Under the pieces are notes generated by a model. The model ran no database searches, was not told the origin of the DNA, and saw only the letters and a program-made list of their open reading frames with translations. A stretch of 64,000 nt of DNA from Terfezia claveryi (taxonomy: Eukaryota; Ascomycota; Pezizomycetes; Pezizales; Pezizaceae): contig WHUX01000082.1 in assembly GCA_015179025.1 (NCBI GenBank), positions 170,043 to 234,042 of the forward strand, read 5' to 3'. A program made the translations under genes and the position numbers. Position 1 is the stretch's first letter. The number at the start of each line of letters is the position of its first letter. Positions 23,431-34,626 of this stretch are shown here, one piece after another.

Positions 23431-23723
23431 ATACCTATCTGCACCAAGTAAACCTTACATTTAAATAGCGGAAAACTAAAGAACTTGAACGATCGGGGGA
23501 TTCCACAAAATATACGTCTAGTGTATTTACAAAAAGTCCTATATCAGTCATGCTGCCGATGCTCTATAAATGAGTTGAAATACTCATTTTTTTGTCACAC
23601 CAGAGGGTTAGTAGACCAGGACAGCGGTAACCTCCTGGATAATAGCCCAGTTGATCTCGAGGATCACTCAATCGACCCGGAGGACAACTACCGGTAATAG
23701 CCTAGTTGTATGTATTTAATATA

Positions 23724-23823
23724 TTTTTTTTTTTTTAAATACTCAGTACTCCTATGCAGCCCCGTAAGGGGGACTATGAGGAGCCACGCGGAAGCCCGGT
23801 GGATTCAAGGGTAAGACAAGTTA
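23724..23823 (-). mobile_element. Minimal retroposon, about 100 bp, with 14-bp target-site duplication
   Basis: Perfect 14-bp direct repeats ATGTATTTAATATA flank the insert (23710-23723 and 23824-23837). On the minus strand it starts TTAACTTGTCTTACC, continues with the shared tail (TTGAATCCACCGGGCTTCCG, CTCCTCATAG, CCCCCTTACGGGG, GCATAGGAGTACTGAG) and ends in a T/A-rich poly-A of about 14 nt. This shows that the tail alone, or an extremely short unit, was mobilised by reverse transcription. Confidence 0.9.
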
Positions 23824-23975
23824 ATGTATTTAATATAGCTCTAGTTGGGTATATTTTTATTTATTCAAGTACATTATATACTAAATGAAGTAATTAAATG
23901 AATTGCCCGCGAGGGGCATAGTGGGTATGCCGCCCGCGAGCGGCCCAGAATATATACCTCTGTATGTATCTAGGA

Positions 23976-24072
23976 CAGTGTTTACAACGGGCCAGGCCAC
24001 CATTCAGGCCGCCGTGAGCCTGGACTGAGGGCCGAGGTCTATCTGGTCCAGGCCGGCCTTTTGAGAAAACTG
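23976..24072. mobile_element. Small GGCC-rich TIR element (hAT-like MITE)
   Basis: It starts CAGTGTTTACAACGGGCC and ends GGCCTTTTGAGAAAACTG, imperfect inverted repeats that match the perfect ends of the larger GGCC-rich element at 34435-35147. The interior is GGCC/AGGCC-rich. No matching 8-bp duplication is visible. Confidence 0.5.
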
Positions 24073-25970
24073 GTTTTATTCCACGTCTGTCCTGGAGAAT
24101 TCGCTGCCTCTTCATGAGCTATGTCCTTCAAATCCGAGCACTGATTTATCCCCTCCAAAATTATAGAGGAGCCGGAGGGTAAGTTTAGGGTGCTGTCTCT
24201 TGACCTGCTTTCCGTAGCGGCGTAGCTGTTAAGCAGGGCACACTCCGCTAAATTTGCAGCTGCACCACACGTAGATTTTTGAAAGTTTAATGTTGTGAAC
24301 CCTCTCTCCACACATATATCATATTACACTAGGCAAGGGCCAGGTCAAAGTATGTAATATGGGATTGCTCAGGTACAGTGAAAAGTTCTTCAGTTTGACC
24401 GGCAGAAAAATATAATTACGGGGGTTCCCCAACATGGCAACAGGCAAAGATGCGTGATGGAATAATACCTCGAGGGCGTATGTTGGCATTTGGGTGCGAA
24501 TTCATACCAACTACTGTTTTTTTTTCACATTGTACATCCGCTGACAGGAAAAGCACAAACAAAAATTGTAATGGCATGCTTAACAATTCTTAGCGAAGAC
24601 ATGAATTCATGTGGGGACTAGCACGAAATTTAGGTAATACACGCAGAAATTAATTCCAGAAATTACTTGCATATGTATTTTTCTGCAACGGCTACCTATT
24701 TTCTTCCTGCATGACTTAGAATGTCAAACTCTTCTCCTAATCATAAAAATGACCCAGAGTAGGTAATAATTGTCCAACCGGCAAACAAAATCTAAAGATA
24801 TGACGACATCGACAATACTCGACGTTGATTGTAGATCGGATATCCAAATCACGCCGCTTAACCACTCGGGCACAATGGTATAGATTGTTACAGGCCTATT
24901 ACCCTTCGTTATGCTGGAAGTGGGAGGGGAAATTCAATAGGGGTAGCTAAGTAGATTTAAATACAAAGTAATGGTTCAGCAAAATATTCGACACAAGAAT
25001 GGAAAATACAGTTAGGTTATATGGATCGGGGGTAGAATGCAGCGAGCGCAAGATCTCGTATTTATACACCGCTATCAAGCTTCGGTTCAGTTTTGGTAGC
25101 AATTGACAACCCACACGACCAAGTGTCAAACTACAACTAGATCTACGACTTTGCGAATCACGAATCGAAGCTGCGTCTACATTTTGCCCGCTGTCATTCT
25201 CCTTATCTTCGCCACAACCTAGTAAAGTGCTAACTTGACTTGTATATAAATCTACATACTACTTTTGCCTTCGCTTCACCTTCCCGCCAACTTTAGCTCT
25301 ATCGCCTCATAGTGACCTAGGTATCATCCATGCTTCAGGAGGTAATGTGAATTACGCTTGAAAGCCGCTTTAAAAGTTGCCTTGGTTTAGCATACCCGTA
25401 GCTACATACCCGCCTTATAGTTCAATTATTCCTTGTTTATTACATATTGAGCACTTCTGCTGGGAAGTTCGGGAAACTTGACTGTTTTCTGTGATGGTTC
25501 CCCCTTTTTGACTACAAACCGATGCTGCTGCTATTGCGCAATGTTCCGCTATGACTCGATTTCACCATTTTCATTACTAGTAGGATGGTGTCCACGTTTC
25601 TTCTCACCTTCTTCGGCTACGCATGATGCTCGGATTAGATTCTTCCGCTGCCTATTTGCCAATCATCTTGATTCCGCTTACTTGATTTATGATTTATCGC
25701 CATAAGTTATTTTCCTTCCATATTGCGTACAATCCTCGCCTAAAGGTTTTGGTAATCAACTGCCGGGCACTTCGCCTACACATAACAAAAAGAAGAGAGA
25801 AAGCGGAAGGAAGCTGCAACACAGACTCATTTTCCATATAAGTTCGATAGATCTCATGAGTGTGCACGTAGTCCTTCAGATGTTTGCCAATAAAAGTACT
25901 GTATATATTTAGCTTATGTATTTCCTACTATAAGATCAGATAAGTTTACTCCGTAATACAAAGCAATCTA
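24073..25970. other. Intergenic, nothing recognised
   Basis: Short ORFs only (75 aa or less). A partial match to LTR-like family B (TATATTTAGCTTATGTATTTCC) sits near 25905-25930. Confidence 0.4.
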
Positions 25971-26571
25971 CAGATGTCTCTCGACACAAGCATACCGGAT
26001 ATAAGCATATATTGGTTACAAGCGTACATTGGCTGGTCCCACATTGTAAATAAGTAAGCATATTTTGGATACAATTAGATTCTTTTTTTTTCGCTTAGTC
26101 ACCATACATATGCTTGTATCGAGAGAAGCGCTAAACCACAAACAGGTACTTTCGATAAGAAATTACCGCAAGCCAGACTAGAAATTACCCCGCAGAGTTG
26201 CATCTCCAGAGACAATCTACAGAATTACATACATACTGCGATAACAACTGTGAAAACAGTGACCTCTTGTTCCAAATATTCGCTTGTCCAACAGCGTCAG
26301 GCATATTCAGCGCAGGATCACTGACTTTCTGGTGGCTCCCGGAGGCGCCTCCGCTGCCTCCTCTCCTTGACATTCCTGTCTCCACACCTACTCTCGTTTG
26401 GATATTTCTTGTATATATGCTCTGCTTGTATTCATAAGCCTATTCCACAACATTTCCTACCGCTAACTAGCTTCATTCCATACTTACCTATTTTCTCTTG
26501 CTATAAGCATATATTGGTTACAAGCATACTTCTCCTGGTCCGAACGATATACTTGTATCAAGAGTCCTCTG
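25971..26571. mobile_element. Mariner-like TIR element, 601 bp, copy 2
   Basis: Left end CAGATGTCTCTCGACACAAG, right end ...CTTGTATCAAGAGTCCTCTG, both flanked by TA. It shares the subterminal GATATAAGCATATATTGGTT motif and the internal inverted block with the 8798-9515 copy, but the TIRs have diverged. It has no transposase ORF. Confidence 0.75.
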
Positions 26572-26779
26572 TATGCCTTCGATGTCTTCATCCCATGACT
26601 AAACTCACGGGTCCTCGCTCATCACATTCCACTATTCATTCCTTTATTGGACTTACGGCTCCTCGCTCATCACATTCCAGTGATTCCACTATTCATTCCT
26701 TCCTAAAACCGCTTCGGTAGTTGTTCCACCTGCTAGATGTTTTGGATATTTTACTTGTGTTTTTCTACTCGCGAGAGGT

Positions 26780-27005
26780 TCTTGTGTTTTGGGACGAGGT
26801 TCAGTCAGGCCTCTTTGGGTCATCGGGCGCAAGCCTGTTAATGACAGCGTGGGACCTCTCATTCACTTGACGTTCACCGTTTTGCTTTTTGCCATTTTGG
26901 CACTTGAGTTTATTTCGTGGTATATGGGCGCTGGACCTGGCAGATTTGTCCTGAATCCACCCGGGTTTCAGGGTGGCTCATCATGGACCCTCGACGGGAC
27001 TAATG
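26780..27005 (+). mobile_element. Retroposon copy without poly-A
   Basis: Carries the CAGTCAGGCC, GGGTCATCGGG and GTTAATGACAGCG blocks, GGCGCTGGACCTGGCAGATT, TTGTCCTGAATCCACCCGGG with hairpin partner GGGTGG, and TCATCATGG. The sequence then leaves the consensus with no A-tail, so the 3' end is lost or decayed. Confidence 0.6.
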
Positions 27006-27963
27006 AAATCCCTATTAGGTGAACCCCGGGAGTTTTGTCATGACCACATCTCTCAGAGGAATTTGTAACACAATTCCCGCACCTCACTCTGACAACCGTA
27101 TATGTTGATGTTAGCTACATGTTTCGCTTGGAGTGTGAAATAGGTCTGAAAGACTTTCCTTAGCTACAATCATCTTATACACTCGGTATCTAAACAGGGA
27201 AATCAAGAAGTTTTCGGCAAGGTCGTTGGAAGAGTATTGAATTCTAGTACAGCGTCCTGCTGCGACTCCAGTGAAAAGCCCTGCAGATCAAAGTCCTGAG
27301 CCTCTCATAAAATGTCCGGGATGCTGTGCAGCCCTGGACTTGACCCGGATCCCAAATTCCCACAACAAATGTACCAGAAATTTCAACCCCTACTTTGTCC
27401 GAGGTACTCTGTTACTAAGTCTAGAGACGTCCGAGGTACTCTCTTGTCCAGTGTATCTTATGATTACTACTTTCAGCAGTGTGATGAATGTGGGTTTCTT
27501 AGAGCCTACGCAAGCGAAGGCCTGGGACCAAGTTTTGTGTTGGAATCTGGTGGCCCTAGAACTTTTCCGTTGGAGCGCATGGGCGGTGAAAAAAACATCC
27601 AGAGATAAATCTAAACCTAAACAAGCTATGGGCACTACGTCGAGGCTTATTCAACTATTACTGATCTCTACGGTGTAATAATTTCTTTGCCACCAGCTGC
27701 GCGTACGCTCAAGATAATAAAAATGAACTCACAAACAAAATCGAAGCTACAAACACTGGCTAAAAGGCTTGGTGAAACAGTCGGAATACAGCCAAAATGG
27801 CTCGCTTTCTCTCATTAATCATATTATAGGTTCGCGTCTTCCCTCCCCCCATTCCCTTGATCCTCCTATTTCCCGTTCCCTTAATCAGTACTCTCACTTA
27901 GCCTCCTGACTATCCTTAGGCTCTTCATCATTCTCCAAGCCCTCAATAGTCCTCCTAGCCCTC
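27006..27963. other. Intergenic with overlapping ORFs
   Basis: The plus ORF at 27271-27678 (135 aa) overlaps a 98-aa ORF in another frame and an 81-aa minus ORF. No domain. The pyrimidine-rich stretch 27840-27880 lies just beyond the end of the next gene. Confidence 0.3.
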
Positions 27964-29286
27964 CTACCCTTCTTGGCTGGTATCCACCTCGGTCCCCAAC
28001 ATAATCCTCTCATTAGTCCTTGTTCTCTCCCCAATCCCCTTACCAGGCGCTGGTGCTTTACTTAGTGTACGCATTTGAGCCAGGGGCCGGACTACAATAG
28101 TATCGTAGAACCCTTCTTCGTCTGGGCCATCATCATTCCCATCAACGTTGCCATTGCGTATTGGTGCTGTACTTAGTGTACGCATTTGGGCCAGGGGCCG
28201 GACTACAATGGTATCGTAGAACCCTTCTTCGTCTGGGCCACCATCATTCCCATCAACGTTGCCATTGCGTATTGGTGCTGTACTTAGTGTACGCATTTGG
28301 GCCAGGGGCCGGACTATAATAGTATCGTAGAACCCTTCTTCGTCTGGGCCACCATCATCATTGCCATTGCGTATACTCGGACCCACTTCGGCAGAGGTAT
28401 TGGACTTTACGCGTTTTTGTGGCGTTGACGCCACAATTATTGGGTCTATCTGTCGGCGTGGAAGGGGGGGTTTGGGGGAGGGTTCAGCTGCTGGGTGTGC
28501 TGGTGGTGAGGCCGAATCAAGTCGACTGGAGGACACAGCACCTATACCAGCATTTTGCGAGTTCGCTGGTTTGGAAAGGTCCATTGCACCCCGAACTGGC
28601 CTGGATAAAGTTGGAAAGGGGTTCCGCGAGAGTATGGATGGCGGGTATCCCTGAAGGGAACCGTTTGAATGTGAAGTATTGTATCCTACCCTCCGCGGTT
28701 GCGGCCTCTGCTCAAATGTCAGAGTATTAGGCACAAAGCTGTGGTTGTTTGGGGGTACGTAGAAGCCGGGCAGAGAAGGGAATTCCGAGCCGGGATTATA
28801 TGCTAGGGCGGCCGGATGCCCAGGACTAGTGGTCGTTAACTGCCTTGAATACGTCTCGGAAGGGCATATGGGACCAGGGTAGTGATCAGTCGCGTTAGCG
28901 AACCGGTCAGACAAGCTGGTGAGGGGGGCAGGTTGCTGAAGATATTGGCATGCGGGGTGGAGAAAATTCTGGTAGGTTTGCTGTGTATGGCGTACCCTGT
29001 CTAGTGAGGGAAGAAGTGGTACTGGTAGATCGGGGATGGATTGTGACTTCCAACCTGGCGAGGCAAGGAAATTTATATTGGAGTGCGGATTGCTATTTGC
29101 CCTTTGGGGCGCGGCAATCATAAACCTGCTGCTTCCCCCGTCAACAGACAGCATGCCGGTTCCGTATGTATGGCACGAGCCGGAATCCCGTAGATTCGGA
29201 TCTGAGTCTTGGGATTGGTTCCAGTTACTTCTTCCTCTTGGGAACGCCATGATCAGCTCAGACACTGGAATGCTTATATTGAGCAC
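27964..29286 (-). CDS. Hypothetical proline-rich protein, 440 aa, with three 37-aa repeats
   Basis: Family not recognised. The N-terminal 270 residues are Ser/Pro/Asn/Gln-rich and probably disordered. A PPLPRR class II SH3-ligand-like motif lies in the middle, followed by a basic QKRVK cluster that could act in nuclear import. The C-terminal third consists of three near-identical tandem repeats (DNA period 111 bp, measured from the recurring TACTTAGTGTACGC at 28059, 28170 and 28281). Each contains GPDEEGFYDT and VRPLAQMRTLS. Differences between copies are few and mostly synonymous or conservative, so the repeats expanded recently and stayed in frame. The first downstream Met (MAFPRGRS, residue 13) is an equally good start. 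There is no signal peptide or membrane segment. A scaffold or regulatory role is plausible but unproven. Plus-strand ORFs here are shadows. Confidence 0.65.
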   Translation of the reverse strand: MLNISIPVSELIMAFPRGRSNWNQSQDSDPNLRDSGSCHTYGTGMLSVDGGSSRFMIAAPQRANSNPHSNINFLASPGWKSQSIPDLPVPLLPSLDRVRHTQQTYQNFLHPACQYLQQPAPLTSLSDRFANATDHYPGPICPSETYSRQLTTTSPGHPAALAYNPGSEFPSLPGFYVPPNNHSFVPNTLTFEQRPQPRRVGYNTSHSNGSLQGYPPSILSRNPFPTLSRPVRGAMDLSKPANSQNAGIGAVSSSRLDSASPPAHPAAEPSPKPPLPRRQIDPIIVASTPQKRVKSNTSAEVGPSIRNGNDDGGPDEEGFYDTIIVRPLAQMRTLSTAPIRNGNVDGNDGGPDEEGFYDTIVVRPLAQMRTLSTAPIRNGNVDGNDDGPDEEGFYDTIVVRPLAQMRTLSKAPAPGKGIGERTRTNERIMLGTEVDTSQEG

Positions 29287-32200
29287 TATTAAGTTAACTG
29301 AGGATAAATATGGGGCTGTGCCGGACTGAAGGGTGGGCTGCTTTGCTGATCAATTGGGCCGGAGTTAGGAAGTATACATTTGTACTATGATCCTTGGTAA
29401 CTGGGGTTTCTTATAAGCTTTTAGGCATATGGCTCGAGACCAAGATTATTCCATTATGGAAAGTAGGTATTTTGATATCCGTGCGTGATCTCTCTGAGTG
29501 GCGTTTAAATTACATGTGAGGCATGTTGCACAAGGTGAGATCCTTACTTCATTCTTTGGGCTACAGAGCAAGTCTATGCTGTATAGTATCTCACCGTAGT
29601 AGGTTATCGTGCCTACCACACTCATTCAATTCTAGTCCAAGACAACATACCAGGATAGTAATACAGTTGGTCATATATTGCTGTTCCAATGCAGTCGGAG
29701 ACCTAACTCCAGGCTCACTCCGTTTGGTATCCTGAGAGCAACTAGTACTATGTAGTGACTGAAAACATAACTACCCATTGAAAGATTGCCGCCACACCAA
29801 CCCCTGGCCCAGCCCCAGTCGGGTCAGCCCCATGGCAACCCTCCTAAATCGTGATGCTTTAAAGCTCCACTGTTGGTGGTGCCAACAGTTCTGAAGCAGA
29901 GACTAAACCGTGATCAATTAACCCGGCGGCACACTCGTTGTGAAGGCTTAAGACCTCTAATCAGGTGGTGCAATGTGCTACATAATCACAGCCCAACGAG
30001 GATTTCATGTCTTTTCCAAGTTCTAAGCTCTACAGCTTCTACTCTCCTAACTCACACAATGATTGGTATTTCTTGGAATTGGTCTATAATAAATCTTGTT
30101 ATTGCATGCTCTTAATTACAACCTGAAACTATCCACACGGATAGTACCATTGCAAGTGTATGTCAATTCCCAGATATTCCCAAGCATTCCTTGAATCCTT
30201 TACAAGATTAACTAACCACCATGCTGCTAGAGGACCCAGGACTGTAAAAAGCGCTTCATGGAATTCGATATTTTGAGCGACATCTGACATACTTGGGGTC
30301 TTGGCTGAGATCAAAAGTAAAGAAAAAGTGCGTTGCACAGATTCACGGTTACCCTGAACAGCTCCCTGAAACGCATTCAAAAAGAAATATACTTTCAAGC
30401 CTACCATAGGAATGATAATAGAAGCAAATTTGCAACATACGTTGGCCACCGCAAAATTAGGAATCTCATACCGTACCTCAACAGAATCAAATTCCTGTCT
30501 CCGCCACTCCATCAAAGTCATTGCAACATTAGCTTTAAGACGGTGGATATTCCAACACAATATTCGGGTCCAGCTGGTATCATATTTCATAAAGTTATGA
30601 AATCATCCGAGCACTGACATTCTAGTGCCACTGAGCAGACATTCATTTTTCTCTGTCAGAGGGGTCACCAATTGCGAGACAGTACACCCATCGATGTAAT
30701 CCACCATCCAACAGCCCATCCCTGCCCCATCCCTTTTGTATTACACAATGTAGGTCCTAGAAAAGCCGGAAACCTTGCTTGAGAATTGAATTGTAGAAGG
30801 ACTCAAATACATGCATGGTTTTTATGGGGGGCTTGGATTGGTGAGTAGCAGTTCCACCCTGGCTGGAACTACCATTTCCTAGGCGTTTCACGTATGACAA
30901 AAGCCTAACCAAGAGTCCGGCGAGTGGACCTGCCACCCACCAGACGGAGGTATCACCAGAAAAAATTGAGCTATAGTCTACAGAATACATGTCAATGTAG
31001 AAATGGCAGAAGGCTAAGGCACTGCCGGTTACCACTACCGGTTGAGACGGTATTGGTCGCAACCAAGTCAGACAAAGTTGCGGAGGAGGTAGGGAAGAAG
31101 TGGCAGTACAGAATGAGGCGGAGATTGAGAAGAGCGGGCAAGAGACGGTGAGGGTGTTGGGATGGCAGACAGGTCAGATATGTATGAAGACCAAATGGGT
31201 ATGAGGATGAGGATGAGGCTCCGGTAGTGGCACCTCCAACTACAAAAAAACTGACTGCACAACGTTCGGCAGCAAAGGCCGGTAAGAAAACCCGACCAGC
31301 CAAAATGCCTCCACCGATTATATCACCCAACGACAATAGATCGAAGGCGACTGAAATCCATGCGGTCCCCTGCCAGAGACCCATGGTAGATATTATATAG
31401 GATACAGGAGTGAGAGGGTTATGGGAGCACGTTGGGTTTTGAGAGGTGAGCGGAGATTGGGAAAGCTACCAGCTCCGTAATTGTGTTTGTTGATAGGAAG
31501 TTGGACTATTGGGAGTCACCGGAAGATGGGAGGACGCTGGCTCTCAATCGAGGCTTATGACTTTAACAGAGGAAGGAAGAGGGTGGATGTGTGTAGTGAC
31601 CGGTAATGGGTTTCTCTATGATGGCTTTTATCATGCGTTTCTTACCTCGTTTGGCATTTCGCACCCCTACACAGTACTTATAGAAGGCGGGTCTTTCACA
31701 GTACTCTTAGGGGAGTTGTTAGTTAGCTCGTTGTTGGTTGGCTCGTTGTTCCGCGAGCATACCCAGTCTTTTAAGATGAGGGAACAGGGCCGTATCATAG
31801 CCTAAGGATCCATAGACGTATAGACTTCAAAAAAAGAGAAAAAAAAAAAGAAAACATGTCACTAAGGTGGTGCGATATGATTTATTAACTTGCATCGAAT
31901 CCAATAAGATAGCACGTTATGTAACTTTAGAGTCATGCCCATGGTGGTAGCTTCGGAGGTTACAAATGTGAGTTGAGTGAGTAGATTGCTCCTACCATTA
32001 CTATTACGGAATTTAATTAGCTCGAAACGACTAATGCCTGGATCTGATAACACAGGAAAGGATTGTTTTGATGAGGAAGAGCACCTGGTAGCAGGGGTGA
32101 GTCAGTGTTTGCCTTTGTTTCATTCTCGGCTGTGAGGGGATTACGTGGTAGGAAAATTAACCGCATCCCATTGGCAATTAGTACTTCCACCTCCGGAACA

Positions 32201-32334
32201 ATCCACAGGCGCCCCGCACCGTAAACCAGGTAGGAAATAATCCCGCGGAGCTTTGACCTTATGTAAAATGCTTCGCCGTTTTGAGGGGTACTGATTTTCT
32301 GAGGAGAGATAAACTAACTCCTTAATCGTTTTTT
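29287..32334. other. Intergenic with possible decayed coding (31.0-31.8 kb)
   Basis: Around 31.19-31.39 kb (plus) the frame reading EDEDEAPVVAPPTTKK and on to a TAG near 31399 has convincing acidic/Pro/Lys composition, but an in-frame TGA lies directly upstream in the same frame, while acidic coding continues in another frame. This suggests a frameshifted gene remnant. Minus ORFs at 30129-30590 (153 aa) and 30992-31384 have no recognisable domain. Confidence 0.3.
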
Positions 32335-32440
32335 TGGTTGAAGACAACTCAGTACTCATGTGCACCACCCTTCGGGGCAGTATGGCGAGCCACCCGGAAG
32401 CCTCGGTGGATCCAAGGGTCAAGTAAGTTAAGCTGTTGCC
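32335..32440 (-). mobile_element. Retroposon 3' tail, short T-run
   Basis: On the minus strand: TTAACTTACTTGACCCTTGG, ATCCACCGAGGCTTCCGGGT, GGCTCGCCATACTG, CCCCGAAGGG, GTACTGAGT, ending near a short A-run (7 nt). It begins at the same TTAACTT position as the 100-bp unit at 23724-23823, which supports a short independent unit. Confidence 0.6.
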
Positions 32441-32584
32441 CACGCGTGCTATGTAGGGTAAAGAACTTTAATGGAAAGGGAAAGGAAACTTGAATTGTAC
32501 GTATTCCGTGTTCCTCTCTTCTCATATCCTATTCCGCCTACGAATCTCCTTAGAAGCTGCCTCGAGCGGTATTGGGAGGCCCAG

Positions 32585-32659
32585 TAGGCTCTTGGCTGGC
32601 CACGAGCTCGAGCCCCAAAATATATGGTAAAAGCTCGAGCTGGCTCGTGTCCATGCCTA
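32585..32659. repeat. Short imperfect inverted repeat, hAT-like ends
   Basis: TAGGCTCTTGGCTGGCCACG...GAGCTGGCTCGTGTCCATGCCTA: the ends are inverted (TAGGC, CACGAGC, AGCTCGAGC). They recall the TAGGCCTGGGCACGAG ends of the hAT-like element at 36725. Possibly a very small relative. Confidence 0.35.
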
Positions 32660-32841
32660 CTTCTGCTTTTACTTTGTTTGCTTTACCACATTGGCACTCG
32701 AGTTCACTGTGAGGTATATAGGTAGGCGCCGGGTCTGACGCCTGAATCCACCCAGATTTCCGGGTGGCTCATCACGGTCCCCTTACTCCGTACTGGGACT
32801 GTATATGAGTAGTTAATTTAGGGAAAAAAAAAAAAAAAAAA
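32650..32841 (+). mobile_element. Retroposon copy with 18-nt poly-A
   Basis: Contains GGCACTCGAGTT, GGTATATAGGTAGGCGCCGG, CTGAATCCACCCAGATTTCC, GGGTGGCTCATCACGG, CCCCTTACTCCG and 18 A residues (32824-32841). The GCGCTGGACC-type block is diverged. 5' limit approximate; no target duplication assigned. Confidence 0.65.
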
Positions 32842-34111
32842 CGACACGCAACGTCCCCCAATCCTATTCTAATCTAAATTATACCTCCTTTCTCAATATG
32901 TCAATTCCATACAGACAACACCGCATTATAATCCCCTCTCACCACCTCGGAGAATGTCCTTCCTGGGATGCTCTATACAGCTTTTGGTGAAAATTTCCAA
33001 ATCCAGAGACCTAATTAGTTTGCTCCAATTATGCTCCACTTAGACTGAGAGTGATATTCTAATTTTGTTATATAATAAGCTTTTTCAATTGTCAATGCCC
33101 TGGCTTCCTTTGGTTGACTATGATTGAAAGCAGCCAGTCGGAGATGTGTCAGAGACCTATCGATATCTATTAACAATTTGATTACAGGCCCATTGATTTC
33201 TTCCTGTAAGAAAATGGGCAGGTATGATGTACCTGACTCCTTGATTGTTTTCAGACTGGGGAAACTGTAGCCCCCATATGTACATAACATGAGCCGGACA
33301 TGAACCAAACAATATCAATACACTTTTCTTGCACTAACCAGTAAACTATGCTAACCCCTAGGGCCTTTATCTTATCCTTAAGTCGGTATATCAGCTGCCA
33401 GATTGCCAGTCCAACACTTCCCTACTGTAGATAGATATGATTATCCCCTTTGGACTGAGAATAAATACACTATCATGCGTCAATAGGTAAAGCCAGTGTA
33501 ACATCCCCAGGCCACCAGGCGACTAGATGGCTGCTGGCTGATCACTAACAAACATTCGCATAAATCCAATATGATAGATATGTTTAACGCTGCGGAATTT
33601 AGGCTATACCGGAATAGCGTTGCAGGTCTGGAATTTCCAGGTATTTTAGGAATTTTGGGAAATTTAATAAATTTTATAAAGGAATAACTCACTGAATCCT
33701 CCGCAATTCTAAATACGTTGATCAAAATCCGTACCTCACCCCGATCAGTTGAATAATACTTCTCATTGGTTGTACATAGCAGAGGGAGAGTTCTTCCCTG
33801 CGTGTGTAGTAATGCATCTGGAATCTGTGCAATAACGTCACAATGTCTCAAACAATACTTCTTGCTGGAGAATGCAGTATTCCGTAGCATATGAATCTTG
33901 GACATCCAGCGCAAAGGAGGGCGCTAGACAGTCTCCACCCGTTAGCCTCGTTGAACTGGGTAAATTGAGGCGGCTGCTCTGCTTCAACTTGAAGAAGACA
34001 AGCTCGAAAGACACACAAAAATGTCTCCTATACTATATACAGCCCAAGAACAGCTTTTCTAACACTCCCTATGTCTTGTTCGCGGTCCCGAGCGAGAGGG
34101 GCTGGTATTAG
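32842..34111. other. Intergenic; possible spliced gene remnants on the minus strand
   Basis: Minus ORFs 33480-33914 and 33015-33308 have protein-like composition. The first contains a candidate donor (AGTGAGT) after a coherent stretch. No domain or clear acceptor was found, so no gene is called. Confidence 0.3.
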
Positions 34112-34315
34112 GTTTTGATTTATGCGGTTCAATGTTTGTCCGATTTATTGTTAACGTTAAGGCCACCTAATAGCCACGCAGAATGCATCCTAGACACTTT
34201 CTACCGATATATATAAGCAGCAAGTCCCTCCCGCCGGCGGCTATCTGCGCGCTACTGGTCCTTGGCAACCAAATTCGTGCTACTGCCCATTTGGAAAATC
34301 TCAACTGATATGGTA
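34112..34315 (+). repeat. Diverged duplicate of 40357-40545
   Basis: Shares AGGTTTTGAT, TTATxGTTAACxTTxAGGCC, CTGGTCCTTGGCAACCAAAT, CTGCCCATTTGG and AATCTC(A/G)ACTGATATGG in the same order and spacing as 40357-40545. It is part of a segmental duplication whose other half is 35582-35731. Confidence 0.7.
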
Positions 34316-34626
34316 GAAGGTCTGATGTATGATGATCTTGTTATTCGTGATGATCGCAGAGAAGCAGTCAGAAGAAGTCGTGGTGGATCTGAAGGTTTTA
34401 ACCGCTAGTCTGGTCTCAACTATCTAAACTGTTTCAGTGTTCTCAACAGGCCAGGCCAGGCCGGCCGAAGCTAAGGCCGGGGCTGGCCTGGGCCACTCTA
34501 AGGCAGGCCGGGGCTGGGCCTTCTTATTCAGGCCGGCCTGATGGAAGGCCTGGGCCGGTCCAGGCGGCCTGAATAAGGCAGGCCGCTTGAATAGCCTGAA
34601 TAGCCTAGACCATAGCCTGAATAGCC

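Larger units (their letters stand above)
22230..23948 (+). mobile_element. TIR element, 1.7 kb, with decayed integrase-type transposase (Ginger-like)
   Basis: Both ends carry the CTGGGCCGCTCGCGGGC inverted repeat (22230 and 23948) with subterminal CGGGC..GGCATACC..CTATGCCCCT. Inside, one plus-strand frame from about 22704 to 23086 encodes a retroviral-integrase-like DDE core, interrupted by stop codons. The element has been hit by a 335-bp retroposon (22301-22635), an LTR-like piece (23217-23430) and a 100-bp retroposon (23724-23823). TIRs plus an integrase-type core is the hallmark of Ginger DNA transposons. The family assignment is from memory of that motif style. Confidence 0.65.

Noticed and set aside
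28361..28730. Plus-strand ORFs inside the 440-aa gene
   Set aside because: They have biased but incoherent composition and are shadows of the minus-strand repeats and Pro-rich region.
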